From Crocinitomicaceae bacterium TMED114 (lineage in GTDB: Bacteria; Bacteroidota; Bacteroidia; Flavobacteriales_D; Sanyastnellaceae), in contig NHFP02000002.1 of assembly GCA_002172485.2 (NCBI GenBank), positions 1 to 59,765 of the forward strand: a DNA stretch of 59,765 bases, read 5' to 3'. The notes under the pieces were generated by a model. It saw nothing but the letters and a program-made list of their open reading frames with translations. It was not told the DNA's origin and did no database searches. The translations under genes and the position numbers were made by a program. Position 1 is the stretch's first letter; every line of letters starts with the position of its first letter. Shown here piece after piece: positions 49,950 through 59,700 of this stretch.

Positions 49950-50681
49950 ATGTTGGCCCTCTATAAAAAAGAACTGCGCACATTTCTGTCCTCCGTCATC
50001 GGGGCCGTGGTCCTTGCCGTATTCCTGCTGGTGAGCGGATTGTTCCACTGGGTATTTCCCGGTCAATGGAACTTGCTGGAAGCCGGCGTGTCAGAATTGA
50101 CGTCATTCTTTCTGTTCACCCCTTGGGTGTTCCTCTTCCTGATTCCCGCCATCACCATGCGGTCCATCGCCGAGGAGCGCAAGAATGGCACACTGGAATT
50201 GCTGCTGACCCACCCATTGGATGCCCACCGCATCGTGTGGGCCAAATTCCTCGCTGGTACGACGCTGGTGGTCGCCGCATTGCTCCCGACCTTGGCCGGC
50301 TATGCAGTGGTCCATGCTTTGGGCAACCCCGTGGGCAACATCGATGGCGGTGCCGTCCTCGCCGGATACCTCGGGTTGATCCTGCTGGGTGCCGCCTTCG
50401 TGGCCACCGGCTTGGTCGCTTCCTCCCGAACTGACAGCCAAGTGGTCGCCTTCCTGTCTTCTGCCTTGGCCTGCCTCGTGCTGTACTACGGCCCATCCGC
50501 CCTGGGTTCTTACGAACTGTTCGGCGCTGCGGACCATGTGGTCCTGTGGTTGGCCATGGAGACCCACTTCCGTTCCATCGGCACCGGCGTGGTCGTCTTG
50601 GGAGATGTGGCCTGGTTTGCGGCGTACATCACCCTGGCGCTTGCGCTCGCCCAGCATCACCTGCAACCCGGACGTTCATGA
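49950..50681 (+). CDS. gldF: Gliding-associated ABC transporter permease GldF
   Basis: A 243-residue inner-membrane permease of the GldAFG ABC transporter, required for gliding in Flavobacterium. Six transmembrane segments are visible (for example VIGAVVLAVFLLVSGLFHW, VFLFLIPAITMRSIAEE and LVVAALLPTLAGYAVVH). The ERKNGTLELLLTHPLDAHRIV loop is the ABC-2 permease signature. Its stop overlaps gldG as ATGA. The ATPase gldA is not in the window. In this family the transporter may support T9SS or motility, but the substrate is unknown. Confidence 0.92.
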   Translation: MLALYKKELRTFLSSVIGAVVLAVFLLVSGLFHWVFPGQWNLLEAGVSELTSFFLFTPWVFLFLIPAITMRSIAEERKNGTLELLLTHPLDAHRIVWAKFLAGTTLVVAALLPTLAGYAVVHALGNPVGNIDGGAVLAGYLGLILLGAAFVATGLVASSRTDSQVVAFLSSALACLVLYYGPSALGSYELFGAADHVVLWLAMETHFRSIGTGVVVLGDVAWFAAYITLALALAQHHLQPGRS

Positions 50682-52435
50682 GCTGGCTTGAGCGGATTCA
50701 AGGCCACGATGGAAAAGCCTGGCGCGCAGCGCTGCTCAGTGTGGCCGTCCTTAGCATTCTCGCACAGTGGCCCATTCGATTCGATGTCACCGAGGACCAG
50801 CGACACAGCCTGTCCCAAGCGACGGAGGACATGCTGGAAGAACTCGCTGCAGGGGAGGAGGAGGTGCTCGTTCGCTGCTATCTCGAAGGCGACTTCCCAG
50901 CGCGCTACCGCAGACTGGCTGATGAAATCCAATCCAAGCTTCGGACGTTCGCCCGCAAGAGTGGAGGGCAGATTCGTTGGCAATTCATCGATGTGGCCGA
51001 ATCCGGTGACGAGAAGACCATTGGCGACACCGAACTGGCCCTCTACGAGCAAGGCTTGCGTTTCACACGGATCGCCCACCGCGAGGCGGGGGTGACCGCA
51101 TTCCAAAACATCTGGCCTTGCGCCATGGTCACGGTACGCGGCGTGGATTACCCTGTTCAATTCCTGCGGTCGGAGAACATGGACCCCGACGAGGTCATGG
51201 TCCAGAACGCCATCAATCAAGTGGAGTTCAATCTCGGTCAGGCCATCCGGCAAGGCATGCGCAGCCGGCGCCCTGTGGTCGGCATTCTGCAAGGCCACGG
51301 TTGCTGGCTGCCGGTGGAGACAGCCGACTTCACCAACACGCTGTCCGAAACCACGGACGTGGTGGATGTGCGCCTCGACGGATCTGTCGATGCCCTTTGT
51401 GAACAGGTCGAAGGCCGACCCCAACGTCAACCCAAGTACGACGCTTTGATTGTGGCAGGCCCGGATTCTACGTTCAGCGACCGCGACAAGTTGTTGCTGG
51501 ATCAATACTTGATGAACGAGGGACGAATGCTGTGGCTCATCGACCCCTTGGAGACGGACCGGGACAGCCTAAGTAACAACACGCAGACCTTGGCCACCAC
51601 GCGGGAAATCGGGCTCTTTGACTGGTTCTTCCATCATGGAATCCGGCTGAATCGAAACATGGTACTGGACGCACAATGCGCGCCCATCATGATGAATGCA
51701 GGCCCCATGGGCGATCACCGGAACATGCAGATGTTCAGCTGGTATTTCGCCCCCGTGGCCTTGTCCACGCCAAACGCGCATCCCATCTGTGCCAACCTCG
51801 ACCCGATCCACTTTGACTTCGTCAGCTCACTGGACCTTGTCAATGCCAACGACGACCGGACGAGCGAGGTTCTCGTTCGCAGTTCCCCGCGCTCCGTGGT
51901 CTACAATGCGCCGGTCAGAGTGGCCGGTGCCGTGGTCAACCTGCCGCCCGAGCACTTTGAGCAGAACCAAACGGAGGGCTTCCCGCTCGCCGTTTTGTTG
52001 GAGGGACACTTCGACAGTTTCTATGCGTTGCGGCTCAACCCGGAACTGAGGGACGATCCTGACTTTGCCTTCCAAGAATCCACCGACGACGGCAGCATGA
52101 TTGTCTTAGCCGACGCGGACTTCATCCGCAACAATACCCGACCGGTCGAAGGTGGAATCGCCCCACTGCCCTTGGGATTCGACCGGCTGAGCCAGCGCGT
52201 CATCTACGACAACAAGGAATGGCTGCTCAACGCCGTCAGCTATCTCCTGGACGACGACGCCCAAATCAGCCTTCGTTCGAGATCCATCGCCTACCGCCCA
52301 TTGGACGAGAAGCGCATCCTGGGTTCCGAGACGCAGTGGAGCCTCGCCGCCCTAGGCGCCCCCATTGCATTGGTCCTCCTGCTTGGACTGACCATGCCCG
52401 CGCTCCGCCGCCGCCGATGGACCCGCAAAGCCTGA
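50678..52435 (+). CDS. gldG: Gliding-associated ABC transporter substrate-binding subunit GldG
   Basis: A 585-residue membrane-anchored protein with a transmembrane helix near the N-terminus (AALLSVAVLSILAQWPI), a large extracytoplasmic domain and a second helix near the C-terminus (LAALGAPIALVLLLGLTMP). FDVTEDQRHSLSQAT and VGILQGHGCWLP are GldG-typical. The start ATG 50678 overlaps the gldF stop. GldG acts with GldA and GldF. The DUF4340 gene follows 4 nt later. Confidence 0.92.
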   Translation: MSWLERIQGHDGKAWRAALLSVAVLSILAQWPIRFDVTEDQRHSLSQATEDMLEELAAGEEEVLVRCYLEGDFPARYRRLADEIQSKLRTFARKSGGQIRWQFIDVAESGDEKTIGDTELALYEQGLRFTRIAHREAGVTAFQNIWPCAMVTVRGVDYPVQFLRSENMDPDEVMVQNAINQVEFNLGQAIRQGMRSRRPVVGILQGHGCWLPVETADFTNTLSETTDVVDVRLDGSVDALCEQVEGRPQRQPKYDALIVAGPDSTFSDRDKLLLDQYLMNEGRMLWLIDPLETDRDSLSNNTQTLATTREIGLFDWFFHHGIRLNRNMVLDAQCAPIMMNAGPMGDHRNMQMFSWYFAPVALSTPNAHPICANLDPIHFDFVSSLDLVNANDDRTSEVLVRSSPRSVVYNAPVRVAGAVVNLPPEHFEQNQTEGFPLAVLLEGHFDSFYALRLNPELRDDPDFAFQESTDDGSMIVLADADFIRNNTRPVEGGIAPLPLGFDRLSQRVIYDNKEWLLNAVSYLLDDDAQISLRSRSIAYRPLDEKRILGSETQWSLAALGAPIALVLLLGLTMPALRRRRWTRKA

Positions 52436-52439
52436 CCCC

Positions 52440-53459
52440 ATGACGCGCAGCCGCATCACCCTTTTCGCCGTCCTGTTGCTCGCCGGCATCGCCATTTACC
52501 TCGGCTCCCGACCAGAAGCCGGCGCCTTGGAGGCCGATCAAAGCACACATTTTGCCATATCCGACACGTCCGCTGTGACCCGCATCCGCATTGCCGATGC
52601 ACAAGGACAGGTGGCCGTGTTGGAGCGATCGAATCATCCACTGGGCTTGTGGACGCTCAACGGTTCGCGCCTTGCGCGAAAAGACGCCACGGACCTGCTC
52701 CTGAAAACCTTCAAGCGGGTCTCCGTGCGACAGCCTGTTCAACCCAAAGCCAAGGAAGGCGTCCTCAAGATGATGGCCGCATCCGGCAAACGAGTGGACA
52801 TCCACCTCGACGGTGCCGAAACCCCGACCAAGACTTGGTTCATCGGCACGCCCACCCAAAGTCACACCGGCACCCACATGCTTTTGGAACTGCCTGGCAA
52901 GGGGCGCTCATCGGAGCCCTACATCACTCATATGGAAGGGTTTACGGGGTTCCTCTCCACGCGCTTTTTCACCTCCGAAAACGAGTGGCGGTACACCGGC
53001 ATTTACGAATCCAACCCTGAGTCCATCCAGTCCATCTCAGGGACCCCGCTCGACGATCGGGGCGCTGCCGCTTCCCTCAGCTGGACCGAAGACGGGCTGA
53101 CGCTGACGCTTGTCGAGACCACGGCGAGAGTACCGGCACAAAGCACCATGCAGGACCAGTGGTTGCGTTTCTGCGACGTGCACATTGAAACGTGGGACAG
53201 CCACCTCAGTCCATCCCAAGAAGACAGCCTCAAGGCGAGTCCAGCGGCATGGAGCCTGGAAGTGCGGTACAAGAATGGCCGCACCGTCCCCTTAGACCTC
53301 CATTGGAAAGACCCCATCATCGAGGAATACGACCTCGACGGACAACGGATGACCCACGACGGAAGCCGGATGTATGCCGTAGTCGGAGAAGAGGTCGCCT
53401 TGGTGCAGACTTTTGTCTTCAACCCCATTCTCAACTTCTGGCGCAACCTTGACTCCTGA
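52440..53459 (+). CDS. DUF4340 domain protein
   Basis: A 339-residue protein with one N-terminal membrane anchor (ITLFAVLLLAGIAIYLGS) and an extracytoplasmic beta-rich body. DUF4340 features are TRIRIADAQGQVAVLERS (about 47-64), LGLWTLNGSRLARKDATDLL and the repeated WFIGTPTQSHTGTHMLLE. DUF4340 proteins often follow GldG-like genes and are thought to assist the transporter; the function is unknown. It is 4 nt after gldG. Confidence 0.82.
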   Translation: MTRSRITLFAVLLLAGIAIYLGSRPEAGALEADQSTHFAISDTSAVTRIRIADAQGQVAVLERSNHPLGLWTLNGSRLARKDATDLLLKTFKRVSVRQPVQPKAKEGVLKMMAASGKRVDIHLDGAETPTKTWFIGTPTQSHTGTHMLLELPGKGRSSEPYITHMEGFTGFLSTRFFTSENEWRYTGIYESNPESIQSISGTPLDDRGAAASLSWTEDGLTLTLVETTARVPAQSTMQDQWLRFCDVHIETWDSHLSPSQEDSLKASPAAWSLEVRYKNGRTVPLDLHWKDPIIEEYDLDGQRMTHDGSRMYAVVGEEVALVQTFVFNPILNFWRNLDS

Positions 53460-53462
53460 ACC

Positions 53463-54677
53463 ATGAACGCCTACCTTATTGACGGCATCCGCACGCCGAT
53501 CGGCAACTTCGGTGGTACGCTGGCCCCGGTTCGCACGGACGATTTGGCTGCCCACGTGCTTCGGGCCCTGATGCAGCGCCACCCGGACTTTGACCCCGCC
53601 TGCGTTGGCGACGTCCTGATGGGGTGTGCCAACCAAGCTGGTGAAGACAATCGAAATGTGGCCCGCATGGCCGCTCTGCTGGCAGGATTGCCCACTTCAG
53701 TGCCCGGAGAAACGGTGAACCGGCTCTGCGCCTCCGGGATGGCCGCCACCATCCACGCGTCCCGCGCCCTTCATATGGGGGATGCCAACGTCATGGTGTC
53801 TGGTGGCGTAGAACACATGACCCGCGGTCCTTGGGTCATCAGCAAAGCCAGCAAGCCATTTGGCCGGGATGCTGAAATGCACGACAGCAGCTTCGGTTGG
53901 CGCTTCATCAACCCCAAACTGGATGCCCTGTACGGCACGGACGGCATGGGCACCACCGCGGAAAACCTCGTCGAACTGCATGACATCGCCCGAGAAGATC
54001 AAGACCGGTTCGCGGCTTGGTCCCAGCGGAAATCCGCCGCTGCGCGGGAAGCCGGACACTTCGCGGAGGAAATCATTCCAGTTCACATCCCCCGGCGAAA
54101 GCAAGAGGATCTCGTGATGGATGCGGATGAATTCATCAAGCCCCATTCCACGGAAGAGATCCTCGCCAAACTCCGGCCCGCCTTCAAAAAGGAGGGAGGT
54201 TCGGTGACCGCTGGAAACAGCAGCGGACTCAACGATGGCGCCTGTGCCTTGCTGCTGGCCAATGAAGCGGGCATCGAGCAGCACGGCTTTACCCCGCTGG
54301 CCCAAATCACATCGAGTGCCGTCGTGGGTGTGGAGCCGCGCATCATGGGAATCGGTCCCGTCGAGGCCTCGAAACAGGCCCTCGCGAAAGCCGGCTTGAC
54401 GCTGGCCGACATGGACCACATTGAATTGAATGAGGCTTTCGCCGCCCAAAGCCTGGCCTGCACCCGGTCCTTGGGGTTGACGGACGACGACGCCCGAATC
54501 AACCCCCAAGGAGGTGCCATTGCACTGGGACACCCCCTGGGCATGACAGGCGCACGCATCCTCCTCACTGCTGCCCGCCAGCTCGCCCGCAGTGGTGGGC
54601 GCTACGCCTTGGTCACCTTGTGCATCGGGGTGGGGCAGGGCTATGCCACCATTCTCCGCAATCCAAACGCCGCGTGA
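53463..54677 (+). CDS. Acetyl-CoA acyltransferase, PaaJ/PcaF-like thiolase
   Basis: A 404-residue degradative thiolase that cleaves 3-oxoacyl-CoA with CoA. The acyl nucleophile is C89 in NRLCASGM, the histidine is H357 in GGAIALGHPLGMTG, and the second cysteine is C387 in TLCIGVGQG. GCANQAGEDNRNVARMA and the overall alignment are closest to 3-oxoadipyl-CoA thiolases PaaJ and PcaF. The next gene is PaaY-like, as in the phenylacetate operon, but other paa genes are not in the window. Start ATG 53463 is 3 nt after DUF4340. Confidence 0.92.
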   Translation: MNAYLIDGIRTPIGNFGGTLAPVRTDDLAAHVLRALMQRHPDFDPACVGDVLMGCANQAGEDNRNVARMAALLAGLPTSVPGETVNRLCASGMAATIHASRALHMGDANVMVSGGVEHMTRGPWVISKASKPFGRDAEMHDSSFGWRFINPKLDALYGTDGMGTTAENLVELHDIAREDQDRFAAWSQRKSAAAREAGHFAEEIIPVHIPRRKQEDLVMDADEFIKPHSTEEILAKLRPAFKKEGGSVTAGNSSGLNDGACALLLANEAGIEQHGFTPLAQITSSAVVGVEPRIMGIGPVEASKQALAKAGLTLADMDHIELNEAFAAQSLACTRSLGLTDDDARINPQGGAIALGHPLGMTGARILLTAARQLARSGGRYALVTLCIGVGQGYATILRNPNAA

Positions 54678-55270
54678 TTCAATCTTTCAAAGGCATGGTA
54701 CCCGTGATTGACCCCACGGCATACGTTCACCCACAAGCCACGGTCTTGGGACACGTTACCATCGGCAAGAATTGCTACATCGGGCCGGGCGCCGTGTTGC
54801 GGGGTGACTGGGGCCGAATTGTACTGGACGACGGGTGCAATGTCCAGGAGAACTGCGTCATCCACATGTTTCCCGGCACCACCGTCCACCTTGCAGAAGG
54901 GGCCCATGTCGGACACGGAGCAGTAGTCCACGGCGCACGCCTCGGGAAGCAATGTTTGATTGGAATGAATGCTGTGATCATGGACGACGTGGTCGTAGGA
55001 GAAGGCTGCATCGTCGGAGCACTCGCCTTCCTGAAAGCCCAGAGCCAATGGGAGGGAAGGACCATCGTTGCTGGCAATCCAGCCAAAGTCATTGGCCAAG
55101 TGAGTGAGGAAATGTTGGCGCACAAGGTGGAAGGCACGGGGCTGTACCAACAGCTTCCTGCAGATTGTCAAGCGTTCTTGGAAGAATGCGAGCCGCTGAC
55201 AGCAGTACCTGAGAACCGCAAAGCGGACTTTCCGGAGTTTGAGACCTGGCAGCGCCAACGCGCCGACTGA
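54674..55270 (+). CDS. paaY: PaaY-like gamma-carbonic-anhydrase-type hexapeptide protein
   Basis: A 198-residue left-handed beta-helix protein. Hexapeptide repeats are visible (IGKNCYIGPGAVLRGDWGRI, then ILDDG-type turns). Zinc ligands appear at H64 (CVIHMF), H81 and H86 (AHVGHGAVVHGA). In the phenylacetate pathway PaaY is a thioesterase-like gamma-carbonic-anhydrase homologue that relieves dead-end CoA esters. The start GTG 54674 overlaps the thiolase stop as GTGA and matches the known N-terminus; ATG 54695 is less likely. The C-terminal helix (EEMLAHKVEGTGLYQQL) also fits PaaY. Confidence 0.85.
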   Translation: MIQSFKGMVPVIDPTAYVHPQATVLGHVTIGKNCYIGPGAVLRGDWGRIVLDDGCNVQENCVIHMFPGTTVHLAEGAHVGHGAVVHGARLGKQCLIGMNAVIMDDVVVGEGCIVGALAFLKAQSQWEGRTIVAGNPAKVIGQVSEEMLAHKVEGTGLYQQLPADCQAFLEECEPLTAVPENRKADFPEFETWQRQRAD

Positions 55271-55271
55271 C

Positions 55272-56012
55272 ATGGCCAAAGGGCCCTTCCATTTCAAGTC
55301 ATTTTCCGTCGAGCAAGACGGTGCCGCCATGAAGGTGGGCATGGACGGCATTGTCCTCGGGGCCACCACCCCTGTCGAAGGTGTACATCTGGCGATGGAT
55401 ATCGGATCGGGCAATGGTTACGTCGGATTGATGCTCCTTCAACGCATGTCCGCAGGCAGCCACGTCATTGGGGTAGAAATCGAACCCGAAGCAGCCCGCC
55501 AATCCGAGGAAAACTACGCCAACCACCCGTTCGAAGGCAGAACTGCATCCGCGTGGAGTGGCGCCATCCAATCGTTTGTCGAAGCACATCCCGATCAGAT
55601 TGGCCAAGTCGACCTGATGGTATCGAATCCACCGTTTTTCAGGGACAAGCCCAAATCTCCCATCCAAGCGCGCAACCTGGCACGTCACGACGACACACTC
55701 AAAATGGGGGACTTGGTCAAAGCGGCATCACTGCTGCTCAAGCCCGGTGGCCGACTCTGTACAATCTGGCCATATGACCGGTTGGAGGAATGGCATTCAT
55801 GGGCTGCAGGAAGCGAATTTCACGTCTTGTGCACGACCCACATCACCACCATGGCGCACTTGCCTTGCAAGCGGTTCACATCAGAATGGACAAAACAGCC
55901 GTGCCCTGCTGAACCTCATCAGGACAAAAAGCTGACATTGGAAGGCAGCGCCACCCTTGACTATACCGAGGAGTACCTGCGGTTCATTCGCCCTTACTTG
56001 CGTGGTACATAG
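55272..56012 (+). CDS. tRNA1(Val) (adenine37-N6)-methyltransferase TrmN6-like
   Basis: A 246-residue class I SAM-dependent methyltransferase. The N-terminal FKSFSVEQDGAAMKVGMDGI is typical of the YfiC/TrmN6 family. SAM motif I is DIGSGNG (43-49) and the catalytic motif NPPF occupies 119-122. In Escherichia coli this enzyme makes m6A37 in tRNA-Val. ATG 55272 is 1 nt after the paaY stop and is the last gene of the DUF62-to-trmN6 run. Target specificity is inferred. Confidence 0.9.
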   Translation: MAKGPFHFKSFSVEQDGAAMKVGMDGIVLGATTPVEGVHLAMDIGSGNGYVGLMLLQRMSAGSHVIGVEIEPEAARQSEENYANHPFEGRTASAWSGAIQSFVEAHPDQIGQVDLMVSNPPFFRDKPKSPIQARNLARHDDTLKMGDLVKAASLLLKPGGRLCTIWPYDRLEEWHSWAAGSEFHVLCTTHITTMAHLPCKRFTSEWTKQPCPAEPHQDKKLTLEGSATLDYTEEYLRFIRPYLRGT

Positions 56013-56028
56013 GGCAGGAGGGAAGAGG

Positions 56029-56415
56029 TCAACCTCCGAGGACCCGCTTCAAATCATTCAGCTGCTTTTCCCACAGCAATGACGCCTCTTCGACTTCGTC
56101 CTCTTCAGCGAAGTCGGTCACCAACAATGCTGTATCCCCGGTCAGCGGATCGATCTTGATGCGCATCTCGAAATACGTCTTGGCACCCTCTTCCTCGTGC
56201 TCCATCCAACGGAACTTGACAAACTCTTCCCGCTTCTGGGTCACCAGACGGGCAGATTCCTCAGACCCATCCCAGAAGAACGTGAACACGTCCTTTTTGA
56301 TGTTCACGTCATCTGCGAACCACTCCGAGAGGCCACTCGGATTGTTGAGCCGACTGAAAATGGACCCCTTACTCGCCCGAATGGGCACCTCTACTTGAAA
56401 TTCAACTCGATCCAT
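56029..56415 (-). CDS. START-like domain protein
   Basis: A 128-residue soluble protein with an AHSA1/START-like helix-grip fold. Features are VEVPIRASKGSIFSRLNNPS (about 7-26), LSEWFADDVNIKKDVFTFFW (about 28-47) and a C-terminal amphipathic helix (EEASLLWEKQLNDLKRVLG). Such proteins bind hydrophobic ligands or act as Hsp90 co-chaperone-like factors, but no function is known for this flavobacterial group. ATG 56415 is preferred; the frame opens further at 56451. It converges on the trmN6 gene with a 16-nt gap. Confidence 0.82.
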   Translation of the reverse strand: MDRVEFQVEVPIRASKGSIFSRLNNPSGLSEWFADDVNIKKDVFTFFWDGSEESARLVTQKREEFVKFRWMEHEEEGAKTYFEMRIKIDPLTGDTALLVTDFAEEDEVEEASLLWEKQLNDLKRVLGG

Positions 56416-56514
56416 TGAGAATTGGATTGCGGGAAAGATACGCCAGACCACAGGCTCACACCCGTTTTACAAGACAACATTCCCTAAACATCATCATGCC
56501 AAGTTTGGTTTCCA

Positions 56515-56522
56515 TAAATTTG
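56515..56522 (+). promoter_or_regulatory. -7 element TAAATTTG for tRNA-Met
   Basis: An exact TAnnTTTG match lies 25 nt upstream of the tRNA 5' end, a plausible distance for a short precursor leader. A TTTG occurs only 7 nt further upstream, too close to serve as the -33 element. The same octamer sequence precedes glnS. Confidence 0.45.
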
Positions 56523-56547
56523 CCGCCCGTTTCGACGGAATGCCTTT

Positions 56548-56624
56548 GGCGAGGTAGCTCAGCTGGTTAGAGCGCAGGATTCATAATCCTGAGGTCGAGA
56601 GTTCAAGTCTCTCTCTCGCTACCA
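56548..56624 (+). tRNA. tRNA-Met (anticodon CAT), CCA end encoded
   Basis: The cloverleaf folds cleanly. The acceptor GGCGAGG pairs with TCTCGCT (G-U at both ends). The D-arm is GCTC...GAGC, the anticodon stem is CAGGA/TCCTG with loop TTCATAA (anticodon CAT), and the T-arm GAGAG/CTCTC carries loop TTCAAGT. ACCA at the 3' end is genomically encoded. It lacks the initiator-type first-pair mismatch, so it is most likely the elongator tRNA-Met, although a lysidine-modified tRNA-Ile2 also carries CAT. Confidence 0.95.
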
Positions 56625-56625
56625 C

Positions 56626-56653
56626 AAAGCCCGGTTTGCGCCGGGTTTTTTTT
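56626..56653 (+). terminator. Rho-independent terminator after tRNA-Met
   Basis: CCCGG (56630-56634) and CCGGG (56641-56645) form a short hairpin with loop TTTGCG, followed by eight T residues (56646-56653). It begins 2 nt after the tRNA. Confidence 0.85.
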
Positions 56654-56754
56654 GCCCGGATTCCCGAACCCCAATGTAAACAAATTAGAAGACAATTTAT
56701 TGGGCTTCGTCGATGTTATGGGCTATATTCAAGGTGCCAATTTTTCGTGTCACC

Positions 56755-59700
56755 ATGTCCAACATGCTCCAAGGTTTTCAAGGACGTTTGCTTTTGCCGG
56801 CCTGCGCCCTGATTGCATTCGCCGGGATGGCGACCGCTCAAACCACGAGCTGCGACACTTCCAACGGTGGATACACGCTCAGCATTGAGCAAATCGCAAC
56901 CGACCTCGGCACGCTCGCAACCGGCCCTGAAACCGTGGATCTCAGCGATTACAGCACGTATCGCATTTTCCTGAATTGCGAATCCAGCGAGGACAAACTG
57001 AGCGCGGTCTCTGGTGACGCGAGTCGCCCGGTTTACCTGACCACCACGGGCAACTTCTACCAAAGCTCCCTGTTTGAAGGAGCCAATGGCGCTTTGGCCA
57101 ATGCCATTTCGCCCGCACTCTTCAGCGTATATCCCGATACCGAATTTGACAGCTGGGTGACCATTGGCATAGAACAAGCCCCCAATTCCAGCAATGGGGA
57201 GACTTCCGTTTCGCTGGTGGAAGACCCCACCAACCCGCTGTCTGTAGGGTTTGCCAACGGTGGCAACCTCGTGATTGACACGCCACAAGGTTCAGCTTGG
57301 TTCATTGAGAACAGCGACGTGTACACCAACGGACTGGCAGGCTCTGACAGCAAAGTCCTCATCGCTCAAGTCACGACAGACGGCGAAGTCAGCGGTCAAT
57401 TTGGCCTTCAGGTATTCCGCAATGGCATCTCCGACGACGCCAACTGCGTGCGCCCTTATCTCGGCGTCGAATCCCACGGCTGCCTCGAGCCCACAGCGTG
57501 CAACTATACGCCCAACGTCCTGTTTGACAACGGCTCATGCGACTTCTGCTCTTGCCCAGATTCGATGCAAGTGCTGTCCTCCAATTTTTCCAGTGACAGC
57601 CTGCCACAATACAGCATTGACATCGATCTCATTGCAGACCACGACACCACAGGGATCATCGCCTTAAATGGCATGAAGACTTACCGCCTTTACGCTGTGG
57701 TTGAAACGGCTGGTGACAGGGTCAATGCAGTCTACGGCAATGACATGGCTCCACTGGCCATCACGAGCACCGCTCCATTTTACCAAGCGCCGCTCGGGGC
57801 AGAGACACCGAGCAACATCAGCTCGTTGCTCTTTGACTTCCCCGCATACGTCGACCTCGAATACGACAGCTGGGCCACCATCGGCATCGACCGATCGCCA
57901 AGCTTCATGGAAGGAACCGGCTACGAAGCGGTCACCGTCGCTGGCGATTGGGCGGCTCCCTTTGAAGCCGGGGGCGGCATTTTTGCCTCTGGTGTCGTGG
58001 GCGGCACGTGGTTTGCCCTTCCATCTTCGTCCAACGTGATTCCAGACGAGAACCTGCGCATCCTCATTGGTCAGTTCACCACCGCTGGCGTGGTTTCGGG
58101 CACACTCGCAATGCAGGTGATTCCAGCCACACTTCCGGCGGGCATTGCAGACTTTCGCTTGCCATTCAGCTTTACCAGCGACGGCCTGGGCGACTTCAAC
58201 TATCTCTATCCCGAAATCTGCACGTGTGACAATGTCGACGGCGACTACCTCTGCGACAATGTGGACGACTGCGTCGGTCAGTACGACGAGTGCGGCATCT
58301 GCAATGGTCCTGGGGCAACTGGAGAATGTGGCTGCAACGACATTCCTGCCGGGGATTGCGACTGCAATGGCAACCAACTCGATGCCTTGGGCATCTGCGG
58401 TGGAACCTGCGCCTCAGATGCCGATGGCAATGGAACCTGCGACGACAGCGAAGTCCAGGGATGCGTGGATTCCAGCGCCTCGAATTATGATGTGAATGCC
58501 ACGCAAGATGATGGCACCTGCTTCTACCTCGGCTGCACGGATCCGACTGCGTCCAACTATGATACCTCTGCCAACACAGATGACGGTAGCTGTCAATACC
58601 CCGGATGCACGGACCCCGATGCATGGAATTATGACGACTCGGCCAACGTGAACGACGGCTCTTGCCAAGACAATGCCTGTGGCGTCATTGGCGAGCTCGT
58701 TATCGCCACGAACTACGCATTCACCCCGAGTTCCGTCTCCATTCCCACAGGCGGAACAGTGGTCTGGCAAAACAACACCTCCTCTCTTCACAATGCGAAT
58801 GGTGTGACCAACTCCATCACGGGCGCTCCTTTCGACAACCCTGAGGACTTCAGCTTGGCGGCCACCATTGGCAATGACGCTGGCATCTGCATTGGAAGCT
58901 ACACCTTCCATATTCCCGGCGTCTACCAATACGACTGTTCCGTGGGCATTCACGCTGACCTTGGTATGGTCGGCACCATCATTGTGGGAACCGGTGGATG
59001 CATGGACACTGGAGCATCCAATTATTCCTCCGACACAGAATATGATGACGGGTCCTGCGTCTTCCCTGGCTGTACCGACCCCGCTGCCTGCAACTACGAC
59101 AGCAATGCCAACAGCGACGACAGCTCCTGCCTTCTCGCCACGGGTTGCCAAACGTGCTCCGGCCAAACGGATGGCACCGGCGTCGTGGTCAACAACGACA
59201 CCGACGGAGATGGTGTGTGCGATGCCGATGAGGTGCCCGGTTGCCAGGACCAAGCGGCCTGCAACTACAATGCGAACGCCACCGACTTTGATGACTCCTG
59301 CACCTACCTCGATGGAATTTGTGAGACTTGCGAGAATGGCGTGATCGTCGACAATGACGCTGATGATGACGGCGTCTGCGATGCCAACGAAGTCACCGGT
59401 TGTACGGATGCATCTGCGTGCAACTACGAAAGCGATCCAACCACCGACACCGACAACACGCTCTGCACCTACGTCGATGGCGTTTGTGAGACGTGCGAGA
59501 ATGGCCTGATCGTCGACAATGACGCTGATGATGACGGCGTCTGCGATGCCAACGAGGTCACCGGCTGCACAGACCCCATGGCGTGCAACTACGACAGCGA
59601 CCCAACCACCGATACCGACAACACGCTCTGCGCCTACGTCGATGGCGTTTGCGAGACCTGCGAAAACGGAATCGTCGTCGACAATGACGCCGACAATGAT

